Assembly: GCF_017908035.1 (NCBI RefSeq)
Contig: NZ_JAEQMU010000001.1
Span: 2,170,001-2,234,000 of the forward strand
Length of the DNA: 64,000 nucleotides
Direction of reading: 5' to 3'
Source: Sphingobacterium tabacisoli
GTDB lineage: Bacteria; Bacteroidota; Bacteroidia; Sphingobacteriales; Sphingobacteriaceae
Shown here: positions 16,423-25,363 of the stretch, piece by piece
How the letters are laid out: every line of letters starts with the position of its first letter
Position numbering within the stretch: the first letter of the stretch is position 1
Notes under the pieces: model-generated
Database searches by the model: none
The model's input: only the letters and a program-made list of their open reading frames with translations
Told to the model about the DNA's origin: nothing
Position numbers and translations under genes: made by a program

Positions 16423-17253
16423 TTGATTAAAATTCGTATAGCTATATTAACCATATTGTCTTTCGTACTGTCGGGTGTCCATGCGCAACAGTATGAATTT
16501 GGCGTGTCCGGAGTAGGCACGGGCTATATGGGGGATATTAATACCACAAATCCCTTTTATTTCAAAAACTTAGGGGCGGGATTATTTGCAAAATATAACT
16601 TTAACCCAACCTGGGGTGTTAGATTAGGATACAATCATTTGTATCTATCAGGTAGCGATAGGGATTTTAACAATGCTAATCAAAAACAACAAAATTTTCA
16701 GTTTAATAATACACTATCTGAACTAGCGCTCACTGCGGAATTTAATTTCTTCAAATATATCGCAGGTAGAGAACTAAACAGGTACACACCTTATATAGTA
16801 GCCGGAGTTGCCGGAATCATGCATGATCCCTATGTTAACTACGGCTCTAAAAAAATACGGTTACGTGAGCTAGAACTTGAAGCCGATGAAAAGGGAAATG
16901 CTGTTACGTTTTCTAAATTTGCACTATCTATTCCGATTGGAGCTGGCTTCAAATACAATATAAAAGGCCCATGGTCTATCGGAGCTGAAGTGATTTATCG
17001 CACGGTCCTAAGTGATAATATCGATGCTGTAAGCCAATATTACTTAAGTCCGGGTAACATTTCGGCACGCACTTCAATTCCCAATGGCTTGACTAAAGAA
17101 GATTTAACTTTTTTAGCAGACCCTAGTGATGGAAAACTGATGATAAATGCGGGAAGAGCTCGTGGAGATGGAAAAAAATTTGATGGTTATATGACTGCAG
17201 GAGTTACACTGACTTATACAATAATTAGTAAAAAGTGCTATTGGTGGCAGTAA
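16423..17253 (+). CDS. porG: PorG-like (DUF6089) outer-membrane protein, type IX secretion
   Basis: PorG is an outer-membrane beta-barrel tied to the T9SS PorK/PorN ring. The 276-residue protein carries a Sec signal (IRIAILTILSFVLSGVHAQ) and a DUF6089 pattern: FGVSGVGTGYMGDINTT near the mature N-terminus, glycine- and aromatic-rich strands, and a C-terminal YMTAGVTLTYTI. Position between nadK and uppS-bamA-ompH matches the porG locus in other Bacteroidota. The start is TTG at 16423; no upstream or near-downstream in-frame ATG keeps the signal peptide. Confidence 0.82.
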   Translation: MIKIRIAILTILSFVLSGVHAQQYEFGVSGVGTGYMGDINTTNPFYFKNLGAGLFAKYNFNPTWGVRLGYNHLYLSGSDRDFNNANQKQQNFQFNNTLSELALTAEFNFFKYIAGRELNRYTPYIVAGVAGIMHDPYVNYGSKKIRLRELELEADEKGNAVTFSKFALSIPIGAGFKYNIKGPWSIGAEVIYRTVLSDNIDAVSQYYLSPGNISARTSIPNGLTKEDLTFLADPSDGKLMINAGRARGDGKKFDGYMTAGVTLTYTIISKKCYWWQ

Positions 17254-17269
17254 TAGTTTAGTAAAATCA

Positions 17270-18007
17270 ATGAGTGTTAAAGATAATATAGACCTTAAAA
17301 ACCTACCTCGCCATATTGCTATCATTATGGACGGAAATGGACGTTGGGCAAAAGGTCTGGGTAAATTAAGAGTGTTTGGCCACAAGAATGGTGTTACCGC
17401 TGTCCGAGAGGTACTTGAAGGCAGTATAAATCTAGGAATTCCCTACCTAACACTGTATGCATTTTCTTCGGAGAACTGGAACCGACCAAAGTTGGAAGTT
17501 CAGGCACTAATGGAGTTACTAATAAATTCGTTGAATAAAGAACTCAAAACATTTCAAAAGAATGGAGTTAAGCTCAACGCTATAGGTAATATCAATGATC
17601 TACCAAGTAATGCAAGAAAAACGCTAATGGAAACCATGGAAGCTACGCGTGACAACACGAGATGTACGCTGAGCCTGGCGTTGAGTTATGGAGGTCGTAC
17701 TGAAATTTTAGAAGCTACTAAACGCATCGCCCAACAAGTGAATAATAGCACTTTAAATGTAGATGAAATTACAGAACAGGTTTTTGCGCAGAACTTATAC
17801 ACTGCCGATATCCCTGATCCAGATTTGATGATCAGAACAGGAGGCGAATACCGTGTAAGTAATTTTTTATTGTGGCAACTGGCTTATACCGAACTAATCT
17901 TTTCTCCTAAAATGTGGCCAGAATTCGATAGAGAAAACTTGTTTGAAGCTATTTATGATTTCCAGATGCGTGAAAGAAGGTTTGGAAAAACCAGTGAACA
18001 ACTATAA
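17270..18007 (+). CDS. uppS: Isoprenyl transferase (undecaprenyl diphosphate synthase)
   Basis: cis-Prenyltransferase that makes the C55 lipid carrier for wall and O-antigen synthesis. At 245 residues the length is typical. The active-site block IIMDGNGRWAK contains Asp21; FSSENW and the C-terminal DPDLMIRTGGEYRVSNFLLWQ and ELIFSPKMWPEF segments are diagnostic. It lies 16 bp after porG. Confidence 0.95.
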   Translation: MSVKDNIDLKNLPRHIAIIMDGNGRWAKGLGKLRVFGHKNGVTAVREVLEGSINLGIPYLTLYAFSSENWNRPKLEVQALMELLINSLNKELKTFQKNGVKLNAIGNINDLPSNARKTLMETMEATRDNTRCTLSLALSYGGRTEILEATKRIAQQVNNSTLNVDEITEQVFAQNLYTADIPDPDLMIRTGGEYRVSNFLLWQLAYTELIFSPKMWPEFDRENLFEAIYDFQMRERRFGKTSEQL

Positions 18008-18120
18008 CACCACACCAAAAACAAGGATAACTACATAAAATACAACAAGTTATCGTAATTATACTTTTAACAAAAATTAACAAGAGTTTGATGTACTTTA
18101 GCATCCATAATAACAAGTAA

Positions 18121-20703
18121 ATGAAGCAACTATATATACTAACAGCAGCGTTTTTTTTGTTGAACATCTCTTCTACGTTTGCTCAAATAGGTAATCGTGG
18201 TCCGATCAATCTTTCGGACCCAGATGAGTTTTCTTATCTACAGCCTAAAGATTACATCATCGGAGGAATCACTGTAAAAGGGGCGCAATACTTGGATACG
18301 GATGTATTAATTACGATTTCTAAATTGGTCGTTGGTCAGTATATTGAAGTACCTGGCGAAGCTACTGCTAGTGTTATTAAAGATTTGATGGCACAAAACC
18401 TATTTGAAGATGTGCAATTGTGGGCTACCCGAATTGACGGCGAAACTATCTTTTTTGAAATCCGTGTACAAGAGAGACCACGATTGACACGAATTGACAT
18501 CAAAGGATTAAGCAAATCTCAGACAGAGGAGGTAAACAAGCGTTTGAACTCCAGCTCTGGACGTATCGTCAATGAGAATCTTATTCAATCTACAAGATCC
18601 ACCATACAACGCTTTTTAAGAGAAAAATCTTACCTCTATCCTGATATTAAAATAAGTACGCTTAAAGATTCTGCTCAGGCCAACAATGAAATCTTAAATG
18701 TAAATGTCGAGAAAAACAAAAAGATTAAAGTAAATAAAGTTCTTTTCACTGGAAATGAAACATTTACTAATTCGGAGCTGACTAAATATCTAAAAGGTGT
18801 AAAGCCACGTAAATGGTTCAGAATATTTGGCCCAGGTAAATTTAAAGATGATAAGTATAAAGAAGCTAAAGAAAAACTAGTAGCAAAACTACAAGACAAG
18901 GGATATCGTGATGCCCAAATACTGTCTGATAGCGTATATCGCTTTGGCGAAAAAGAAGTACGTATTAACATGGACGTTTATGAAGGTCCCAAATATTACG
19001 TAGGAAATATCGACTGGACAGGAAATACGCGCTATAAAGATTCTATCTTAAATATCTTACTAGGTGTTCAAAAAGGGGATGTCTACAGTGAGGAAAAGTT
19101 GAATGCTAAACTTACTGGACCTACCCGCAACAGTGATGACATTAGTGCACTCTATCAAAATGATGGATACCTGACATTTAATATTAATCCGGTAATCAAA
19201 AAGATATACAATGATACAATCGATCTAGAAATACAGATCAGTGAAGGAAAACAATATACAATCAATAATGTTATCGTAAAAGGTAATGATGTCACAAATG
19301 ACCGTGTAGTATTACGATCAATATATACGAAACCTGGACAAAAATACTCTAGGGAATTAATCATGCGTAGTATACGTGAGATTTCCCAATTGGGTATGTT
19401 TGACGAACAAAAAATAACTCCAGACATCCCCTCTTCAACGATGAATCACGAGGAAGGTACTACAGATGTTGTATTCAATGTAGTAGAAAAACCTTCAGAT
19501 CAAGTCGAGTTATCAGGAGGTTATGGTGCAGGACAGATTATCGGTACACTTGGTCTTACGTTTAACAACTTTTCGACAAGCAATTTCTTTAAGAAAGATG
19601 CTTGGAAACCACTACCACGTGGTGATGGCCAGAAACTAAGCATACGTGGTCAAACTTCCGGTAAGCGGTATCAATCGTATAGTTTTTCATTCTCAGAACC
19701 TTGGTTAGGCGGTAAAAAACCTATTTACTTTGGATTAAGTGCTTATACTTCGAACTCCTCTTATGGCGGTTTCAACTACTATACAGGCGAGCAGATGGTA
19801 AAAGATTCGGAATTGCAACGTATCTGGATGACTGGTGTGACAGCCTCTTTGGGTAAACGTCTACAATGGCCGGACAACTATTTCCAAATCAATAGTTCAT
19901 TATCATTCCAACGCTACAAGTTACAGAATTACGGTAACTACTTCTTGTTCTCAAATGGTACGGCCTATAACCTTAACTTTACGCAAGAGATCAGTCGTAA
20001 CTCAATTGATGCTCCAATCTACCCGACATCAGGATCACACATTCGACTATCGGTACAGTTGACGCCTCCTTATTCTTCTTGGAACAACATCAATTATAAG
20101 ACAGATCCAGAAGAGGTGCGCTACAAATGGACAGAATACCATAAATGGAAATTTGATTCTCAGTGGTATATGAAAGTAGCTGGTAAACTCGTTGTGAAGA
20201 CTCAAGCTCAATTCGGTTTCTTAGGAAACTACACCAACCGTACAGAGACCTCTACATTTGAGCGCTTTAAACTAGGTGGTGACGGTATGCAGGGATTTGA
20301 CTTCTTGCAGGGATCTGAGATCATTGCTATGCGTGGATACGCCAATGGTACGATTATTCCAGAATCAACTGGAAATGGAAACCAACGAATTGCAATCAAT
20401 TCCGGTAGCCCTATCTATGCTAAATATCAGATAGAATTACGACACCCGATTATGTTGAATGACCAAGCGACAGTCTTTGCCTTGGCTTTCGCTGAAGCAG
20501 GTAATACTTGGAATAAATTCTCAGAAGTAAACCCATTTAAAGTGCGTCGTTCTGCAGGTGTAGGTGCTCGTATATTTTTACCTATCTTTGGTATGTTAGG
20601 TATCGATTACGGCCACGCGTTCGACCCTATTCCTGGAATGCGTTCAAGTGAATGGAAACAAAGTTTCACATTTAGTATCATGCAAAACATGGGAGGTTTT
20701 TAA
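18121..20703 (+). CDS. bamA: BamA outer-membrane assembly factor
   Basis: Core of the beta-barrel assembly machine. The 860-residue protein has a Sec signal (MKQLYILTAAFFLLNISSTFA), five POTRA-type repeats between about residues 40 and 445 (for example VNKVLFTGNETFTNSEL, YVGNIDWTGNTRYKDS and INNVIVKGNDVTNDRVV), and a 16-strand Omp85 barrel with the conserved KLGGDGMQGF and RRSAGVGARIFLPIFGMLGIDYGHAF segments. The last residue is Phe, as usual for barrel recognition. ompH/skp chaperones follow. Confidence 0.95.
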   Translation: MKQLYILTAAFFLLNISSTFAQIGNRGPINLSDPDEFSYLQPKDYIIGGITVKGAQYLDTDVLITISKLVVGQYIEVPGEATASVIKDLMAQNLFEDVQLWATRIDGETIFFEIRVQERPRLTRIDIKGLSKSQTEEVNKRLNSSSGRIVNENLIQSTRSTIQRFLREKSYLYPDIKISTLKDSAQANNEILNVNVEKNKKIKVNKVLFTGNETFTNSELTKYLKGVKPRKWFRIFGPGKFKDDKYKEAKEKLVAKLQDKGYRDAQILSDSVYRFGEKEVRINMDVYEGPKYYVGNIDWTGNTRYKDSILNILLGVQKGDVYSEEKLNAKLTGPTRNSDDISALYQNDGYLTFNINPVIKKIYNDTIDLEIQISEGKQYTINNVIVKGNDVTNDRVVLRSIYTKPGQKYSRELIMRSIREISQLGMFDEQKITPDIPSSTMNHEEGTTDVVFNVVEKPSDQVELSGGYGAGQIIGTLGLTFNNFSTSNFFKKDAWKPLPRGDGQKLSIRGQTSGKRYQSYSFSFSEPWLGGKKPIYFGLSAYTSNSSYGGFNYYTGEQMVKDSELQRIWMTGVTASLGKRLQWPDNYFQINSSLSFQRYKLQNYGNYFLFSNGTAYNLNFTQEISRNSIDAPIYPTSGSHIRLSVQLTPPYSSWNNINYKTDPEEVRYKWTEYHKWKFDSQWYMKVAGKLVVKTQAQFGFLGNYTNRTETSTFERFKLGGDGMQGFDFLQGSEIIAMRGYANGTIIPESTGNGNQRIAINSGSPIYAKYQIELRHPIMLNDQATVFALAFAEAGNTWNKFSEVNPFKVRRSAGVGARIFLPIFGMLGIDYGHAFDPIPGMRSSEWKQSFTFSIMQNMGGF

Positions 20704-20785
20704 TATTTAAACTTTTTAGTATAATTGTTGTCATAGAAATATGATAAAAAGGTTAAGAATCATTAAATAGAAAAATAATACAGAG

Positions 20786-21328
20786 ATGAAAAAGATATTC
20801 GCAATTTTAGCTTTTATAACTTGTAGCATTAGCGCTTCCTTTGCGCAACGTGTAGCTTATGTAGACTCGGAATACATCTTAAAACATATTCCAGAATATG
20901 TATCAGCACAAAAACGGTTAGATGACCTATCTGTACAGTGGCAAGGTGAAGTTGATAAACAATACGGGGAGATAGAGCGACTTTATAAAGCTTATCAAAA
21001 TGACCAAGTATTATTAAACGATGACATGCGTAAAAGACGTGAGGATGAAATTGTCAATAAAGAGAAGCAAGTAAAAGACTTTCAAAAGCAAAAATTTGGT
21101 TACGAAGGAGAACTTTTCCAAACCCGAGTACGTTTAGTAAAACCGATTCAGGAACGTGTCGCCAAAGCTATTCAGGATATCGCAACGAATCAGGGTCTTG
21201 ATCTTGTCTTAGACAAAGGCAGTGAGGTGACTTTTCTTTTTGCGAGTCCCAGACTAGACAAAAGCAACGATGTAATCACGAAATTAGGTTTTAAACCAGA
21301 TCCAGCTTTAGCAGAGAAAGCACAATAA
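20786..21328 (+). CDS. OmpH/Skp-family periplasmic chaperone (first copy)
   Basis: Skp chaperones carry unfolded outer-membrane proteins through the periplasm. The 180-residue protein has a Sec signal (MKKIFAILAFITCSISASFA), the OmpH start QRVAYVDSEYILKHIPEY, a long charged coiled coil, and the C-terminal VAKAIQDIATNQGLDLVLDKGSEV motif. It lies 82 bp after bamA. The second copy follows 69 bp later. Confidence 0.92.
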   Translation: MKKIFAILAFITCSISASFAQRVAYVDSEYILKHIPEYVSAQKRLDDLSVQWQGEVDKQYGEIERLYKAYQNDQVLLNDDMRKRREDEIVNKEKQVKDFQKQKFGYEGELFQTRVRLVKPIQERVAKAIQDIATNQGLDLVLDKGSEVTFLFASPRLDKSNDVITKLGFKPDPALAEKAQ

Positions 21329-21397
21329 CAGTAAAAACTAATTTATTAACAATAGAGAATTATCAAAAAATTACATTTTGTAATTGTAGAGTTTAAC

Positions 21398-21940
21398 ATG
21401 AAAAGAATGAAAAATTTAGTAAAAGGAGCAATTTTAGCTGTAGGATTATTTGCGGGGGTACAAGTAGCGAGTGCACAACAAAAAATCGGACACGTCAATG
21501 CTGACGATGTATTTCAAGCTACGACAGAGTTTAAGGCTGCTCAAGAGCAGTTGAAAGTATTGAGTGATGCCAAGCAAAAAGAGTTAGAAGGAATGTATGC
21601 TGAGCTTCAAAAGAAGGAAAAAGAAGCTAACGACCTCATGTTAAATCAAAGCGAAGCAAATAAAACAGAAACACAGACAAAATTACAAACTATAGGTCAA
21701 GAGTTTCAGCAGATGCAAACTCGTGTACAAGAAGTACAGAAAGTAGCCCAAGAAGACATCGGTAAAAAACAACAAGAATTGATGGCTCCTATTCAAACTA
21801 AATTGATGAATGCAATCAATGCAGTAGCTAAGGAAAAAGGTTACGCTTATATCTTTGACATTGGTTCTGGCGCTGCGGTATATTACCAAGGCGGAGAAGA
21901 TGTTACTGCTGACGTAAAAGCAAAGCTAGGTATAAAATAA
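21398..21940 (+). CDS. OmpH/Skp-family periplasmic chaperone (second copy)
   Basis: A second 180-residue Skp paralogue with a Sec signal ending at SAQ, the KIGHVNADDVFQ start, a Glu/Gln/Lys-rich coiled coil, and the INAVAKEKGYAYIFDIGSG end. Tandem ompH pairs behind bamA are standard in Bacteroidota. A strong terminator closes the cluster. Confidence 0.92.
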   Translation: MKRMKNLVKGAILAVGLFAGVQVASAQQKIGHVNADDVFQATTEFKAAQEQLKVLSDAKQKELEGMYAELQKKEKEANDLMLNQSEANKTETQTKLQTIGQEFQQMQTRVQEVQKVAQEDIGKKQQELMAPIQTKLMNAINAVAKEKGYAYIFDIGSGAAVYYQGGEDVTADVKAKLGIK

Positions 21941-21961
21941 TTTAATAGTTATATCTATTTT

Positions 21962-21991
21962 AAAAGGCGGTTTTATAAAACCGCCTTTTTT
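21962..21991 (+). terminator. Intrinsic terminator closing the bamA-ompH cluster
   Basis: A perfect palindrome AAAAGGCGGTTTT/AAAACCGCCTTTT is followed by further T residues, 21 bp after the second ompH stop. Confidence 0.9.
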
Positions 21992-22087
21992 GTGCCTTAT
22001 AAATTTCACTTTGTATAGACTAGTTTACAATATTTTTTTTACAATGGTTAGGCATCAATTATGATAAAAAAATCATTAAATTAGCTA

Positions 22088-22101
22088 TGTTAACGTACAC
22101 G
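22088..22101. promoter_or_regulatory. Candidate LacI-type operator, site 1 (before the GMC gene)
   Basis: TGTTAAC-GTACACG, a pseudo-palindrome centred on CG, lies 11 bp upstream of the GMC oxidoreductase ATG. Its complement reads CGTGTACGTTAACA and shares CGTGTACGT with the site at 60644-60657 before the PUL C susC. Confidence 0.5.
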
Positions 22102-22112
22102 AACACTAAATT

Positions 22113-23807
22113 ATGGAAGAATTATTTGATGTCATTGTGGTTGGCTCTGGTATTTCAGGAAGCTGGGTTACTAAAGAATTTTGTGAAAAGGGCCTCAAAG
22201 TTCTCCTTCTCGAAAGAGGGCGACAGGTAGAACACATTAAGGACTATCCTACTGCTATGCTCGACCCTTGGCAATTCTCTAATGCTGGCTCTGTTAGTCT
22301 CGATAAAAAGAAAAACAACCCTTTAATAAGTAAACACTATGCCTATAGCGAGGCTACCTCGCACTTCTATATTACAGATGATGAACAAGCTTACATTCAA
22401 GAAAAACCTTTTGATTGGATAAGAGGCTATCAAGTCGGAGGTAAATCTTTGCTTTGGGCGAGACAAACACAACGTTGGAGCCAATTCGAATTTGACAACC
22501 CAAAAGATTTTAAGACACCAGTCTATTGGCCTATAGGATATAGCGACCTATCATCATGGTATAATCATGTAGAAAAATTTGTGGGTATATCTGGCAAGAA
22601 AGACGGCATTGAAAATCTTCCTGATTCTGAAGTCGTCGGTTCCTTTGAAATGAATTCGGTAGAAAGTCATATCTCTGAAGCCATACGCAAAAATTTTCCA
22701 AACCGATTTCCTATTATCGGTAGAACTGCCAATCTAGCGCAGATTACAGATACGCAGAAAAAGCAAGGAAGAGGCCAATGTATGGCACGATCACTCTGTG
22801 AAAGAGGTTGTCCTTTCGGAGGCTATTTTAGTGCTAATTCCTCGACTCTTCCTGTGGCCAAAAAAACAGGAAACTTAACGCTGAAAACAGATAGTATCGT
22901 CGAGAAAATCATTTATGATGATCAATTAAAAAAGGCTACTGGTGTACTGGTCATCGATGCACATACAAGAGAAAAAAAGCAATATAACGCTAAAATAATT
23001 TTCCTTAATGCCTCCACATTAAACTCAAACTTAATATTGCTAAATTCTACTTCGCCTCGCTTCCCCAATGGATTGGGAAATAACAGTGGAACATTAGGTC
23101 GTTATATTGTATTTCATAACTACAGAGGTAAAATACAAGCTAAAATAGCAGGCTTTGAAGACAAATATTATTACGGAAAACGTCCTACTCAGGTATTCAT
23201 CCCCGCATTTGAAAATATCAAAACTAAAAACCCAAACTTTGAGGGTTCCTACCTAATCGCCTTTAGTGCTCACCGCGATGGATGGAAACGTCCTCTAGAT
23301 ACCCAGGTCGGTCCGCTATTCAAAGATAGTCTCTCCGAACCGGGTGAATGGACTGTCAGTATGATGATGCAAGGTGAAGTAGCTCCAATTTTCGAAAATC
23401 ATGTCCGACTAAGCGAAGAAAAGGACAAATATGGCTTACCAAAATTAATAACATCTATAGGCTATTCTGATAATGACGTGAATATGATGCAGCACTTCTT
23501 CAAATCTGGCCATGAAATGCTTGAGAAATCGGGATGTACAGATATTAAAATAATAGATCAGCACCTCGAACTGGGCAGACAGCCGGGATTAGAAGTACAT
23601 GAAATGGGCGGAGCACGCATGGGAGATGATCCTGCTTCTTCTGTACTCAACAAGTACAATCAATTACATGATTGTCTAAATGTATTTGTAACCGATGGTG
23701 CGTGTATGGCAAGTGCAGGAAATCAGAATCCTTCCTTAACCTTTATGGCGCTCTCAGCTCGTGCGGCAAACTATGCTTTTGAACAACTAAAGGAGGGGAA
23801 ACTCTAA
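22113..23807 (+). CDS. GMC-family FAD-dependent oxidoreductase
   Basis: Oxidises a sugar or other alcohol with FAD. The 564-residue protein has the FAD loop VVGSGISGSW (about 9-18), a CERGCPFGGYFSANSST segment, and the C-terminal HEMGGARMG and NPSLTFMALSARAA motifs of the gluconate-dehydrogenase/choline-oxidase group. No Tat or Sec signal is visible and no small dehydrogenase subunit gene is adjacent, so the location and electron acceptor are uncertain. A LacI-type operator candidate directly before the ATG suggests co-regulation with the sugar locus at 47.6-60.5 kb. Confidence 0.88.
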   Translation: MEELFDVIVVGSGISGSWVTKEFCEKGLKVLLLERGRQVEHIKDYPTAMLDPWQFSNAGSVSLDKKKNNPLISKHYAYSEATSHFYITDDEQAYIQEKPFDWIRGYQVGGKSLLWARQTQRWSQFEFDNPKDFKTPVYWPIGYSDLSSWYNHVEKFVGISGKKDGIENLPDSEVVGSFEMNSVESHISEAIRKNFPNRFPIIGRTANLAQITDTQKKQGRGQCMARSLCERGCPFGGYFSANSSTLPVAKKTGNLTLKTDSIVEKIIYDDQLKKATGVLVIDAHTREKKQYNAKIIFLNASTLNSNLILLNSTSPRFPNGLGNNSGTLGRYIVFHNYRGKIQAKIAGFEDKYYYGKRPTQVFIPAFENIKTKNPNFEGSYLIAFSAHRDGWKRPLDTQVGPLFKDSLSEPGEWTVSMMMQGEVAPIFENHVRLSEEKDKYGLPKLITSIGYSDNDVNMMQHFFKSGHEMLEKSGCTDIKIIDQHLELGRQPGLEVHEMGGARMGDDPASSVLNKYNQLHDCLNVFVTDGACMASAGNQNPSLTFMALSARAANYAFEQLKEGKL

Positions 23808-23817
23808 ATCATGAATA

Positions 23818-23852
23818 AAGCCCCAATAACTCCAATTTGTTATCGGGGCTTA
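23818..23852. terminator. Bidirectional terminator between the GMC gene and PUL A
   Basis: AAGCCCCAATAAC pairs with GTTATCGGGGCTT with one mismatch and an 8-9 nt loop, between two convergent genes. Confidence 0.75.
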
Positions 23853-23855
23853 AAA

Positions 23856-25277
23856 TTAGTTTTTAATCAATCCATTTTTAACAGCATCCCACAATCCTTT
23901 CTTCAAGGGATTATACCGAGGCACAGTAACATGGCAGACATCAAAGACAAGTACACCTCCATTAGAACGATTGTACATATAATTAATCGCTTTACTGATA
24001 TCTTCCTCCGAATCATAGCTTACATTTCCTACATCAATACCTGAGTATACCTTCATTTTATTCCTTGTGATATACTCTATACCATTCATTGAGCCTTCTA
24101 TACTCCACCAATGATACTTTAGGTGTGCTGTGGCGGGGTTATCTTTTAGATAAAGTTGTTTGAAATAATTACCAGAAAAGAAAAGGTCTAACTGTTCTGC
24201 ATATCCCGTTTCTTTGTAACCGGGTGTAGCAAAAGAAGAAAAAGTCAATTCTTCATCATTAAAAGGGTCATAAGTCTCACTTGCAAAGTTATTACCTTGT
24301 TTATAATAGGTATTATACCAGGCTCCGGAATAAGCTCCTAACTCGACATGAGGAGCAACTGATTTTAGTTCTTGCTTAGCTTTTGCGAAAAAATCTTTAA
24401 GCACGTTGGCCCTAAAATGCAACCATTTCTTGAAATATTTGCCTGTGGAATTAGGTTCTACACTACCTTCTACAACTTTCCAGGAATTAACAATATCCTT
24501 AGGAAAGTCCATATACTTAGCCTGATTATCGTTGTATTTCTCTTCTAAAAACTGAATAAAAAGCTCCTTACTCAAATCCGAAAAATCGGCATCTATACCT
24601 CTATATCTACAATAATCCAAAACAATTCCATCGGGGTTAAATTTTGTTGCCATTTCTTTGATAATATTGACAGTCAATTGCTGAACCTCTGGAGCTGCTG
24701 GATTAAGAAATACATTACCTCCAGTTTGTGATATGGGAACTCTGCTTCCTGATACGTTCATCACCATGGACTCATATTTTTTGAAGCCAGGATTACTATA
24801 GACATAACCGACTCCCGTCGTAGTATTTCCGTAGACAAAGGTATTCATTGCTAAATAAACCTTCATTTGTCGACTCCTCGCTTCATTAAACATAAACTCT
24901 ACATAATCTGACAACATATTCAACCCATTGTAAGACGACAGTTTTTCTGTATAGTTAGACTCATATAGGGTAAAACCTGTATTATGTTTAACATCAATTA
25001 CCAATCCATTAATTCCAACGTATTTCAAACTATCCAATATCAATTTAATATCATTCTTATCTCTAAAACGTCCCGGGCTTTGGAAAACATTTGCCATTGC
25101 ATCTACCCAGACAAAAGCATTATGACCTGGAGACCATTTTTCAACAAATTCAGTCTCTATGGGAGGTAAAGTCGTAGTAGATACATCTTTACAACTTTGA
25201 AACATATTACCCAGTAGAGTAACTATTACGATCATAACTGATATCATCAATATTCTATTTTTTGCTTTCATATCCAT
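23856..25277 (-). CDS. Lipoprotein glycoside-hydrolase-like protein (GHL10/family 10-like)
   Basis: Probably a surface or periplasmic glycan-cleaving enzyme; substrate unknown. The 473-residue product has a membrane-spanning lipoprotein signal ending MFQSC. It then shows a TIM-barrel pattern of the glycosyl-hydrolase-like family 10 group: FVWVDAMANVFQSP, LVIDVKHNTGF, MKVYLAMNTFVYG, FNPDGIVLDYCRYRG, and YSGIDVGNVSYDSEEDI. Within the barrel, the Asp of GIVLDYCRYRG is the likely catalytic-site position. It is the last gene of PUL A, 86 bp after the preceding lipoprotein gene. An alternative start is ATG at 25271. Confidence 0.72.
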   Translation of the reverse strand: MDMKAKNRILMISVMIVIVTLLGNMFQSCKDVSTTTLPPIETEFVEKWSPGHNAFVWVDAMANVFQSPGRFRDKNDIKLILDSLKYVGINGLVIDVKHNTGFTLYESNYTEKLSSYNGLNMLSDYVEFMFNEARSRQMKVYLAMNTFVYGNTTTGVGYVYSNPGFKKYESMVMNVSGSRVPISQTGGNVFLNPAAPEVQQLTVNIIKEMATKFNPDGIVLDYCRYRGIDADFSDLSKELFIQFLEEKYNDNQAKYMDFPKDIVNSWKVVEGSVEPNSTGKYFKKWLHFRANVLKDFFAKAKQELKSVAPHVELGAYSGAWYNTYYKQGNNFASETYDPFNDEELTFSSFATPGYKETGYAEQLDLFFSGNYFKQLYLKDNPATAHLKYHWWSIEGSMNGIEYITRNKMKVYSGIDVGNVSYDSEEDISKAINYMYNRSNGGVLVFDVCHVTVPRYNPLKKGLWDAVKNGLIKN

Positions 25278-25363
25278 ATAATTAGTTACCGTATCTAATC
25301 GAACATCGGTTTAATTCATTCTATTATTAACTTATCCCTATTTATCTGTAATCTAATTTGTCT

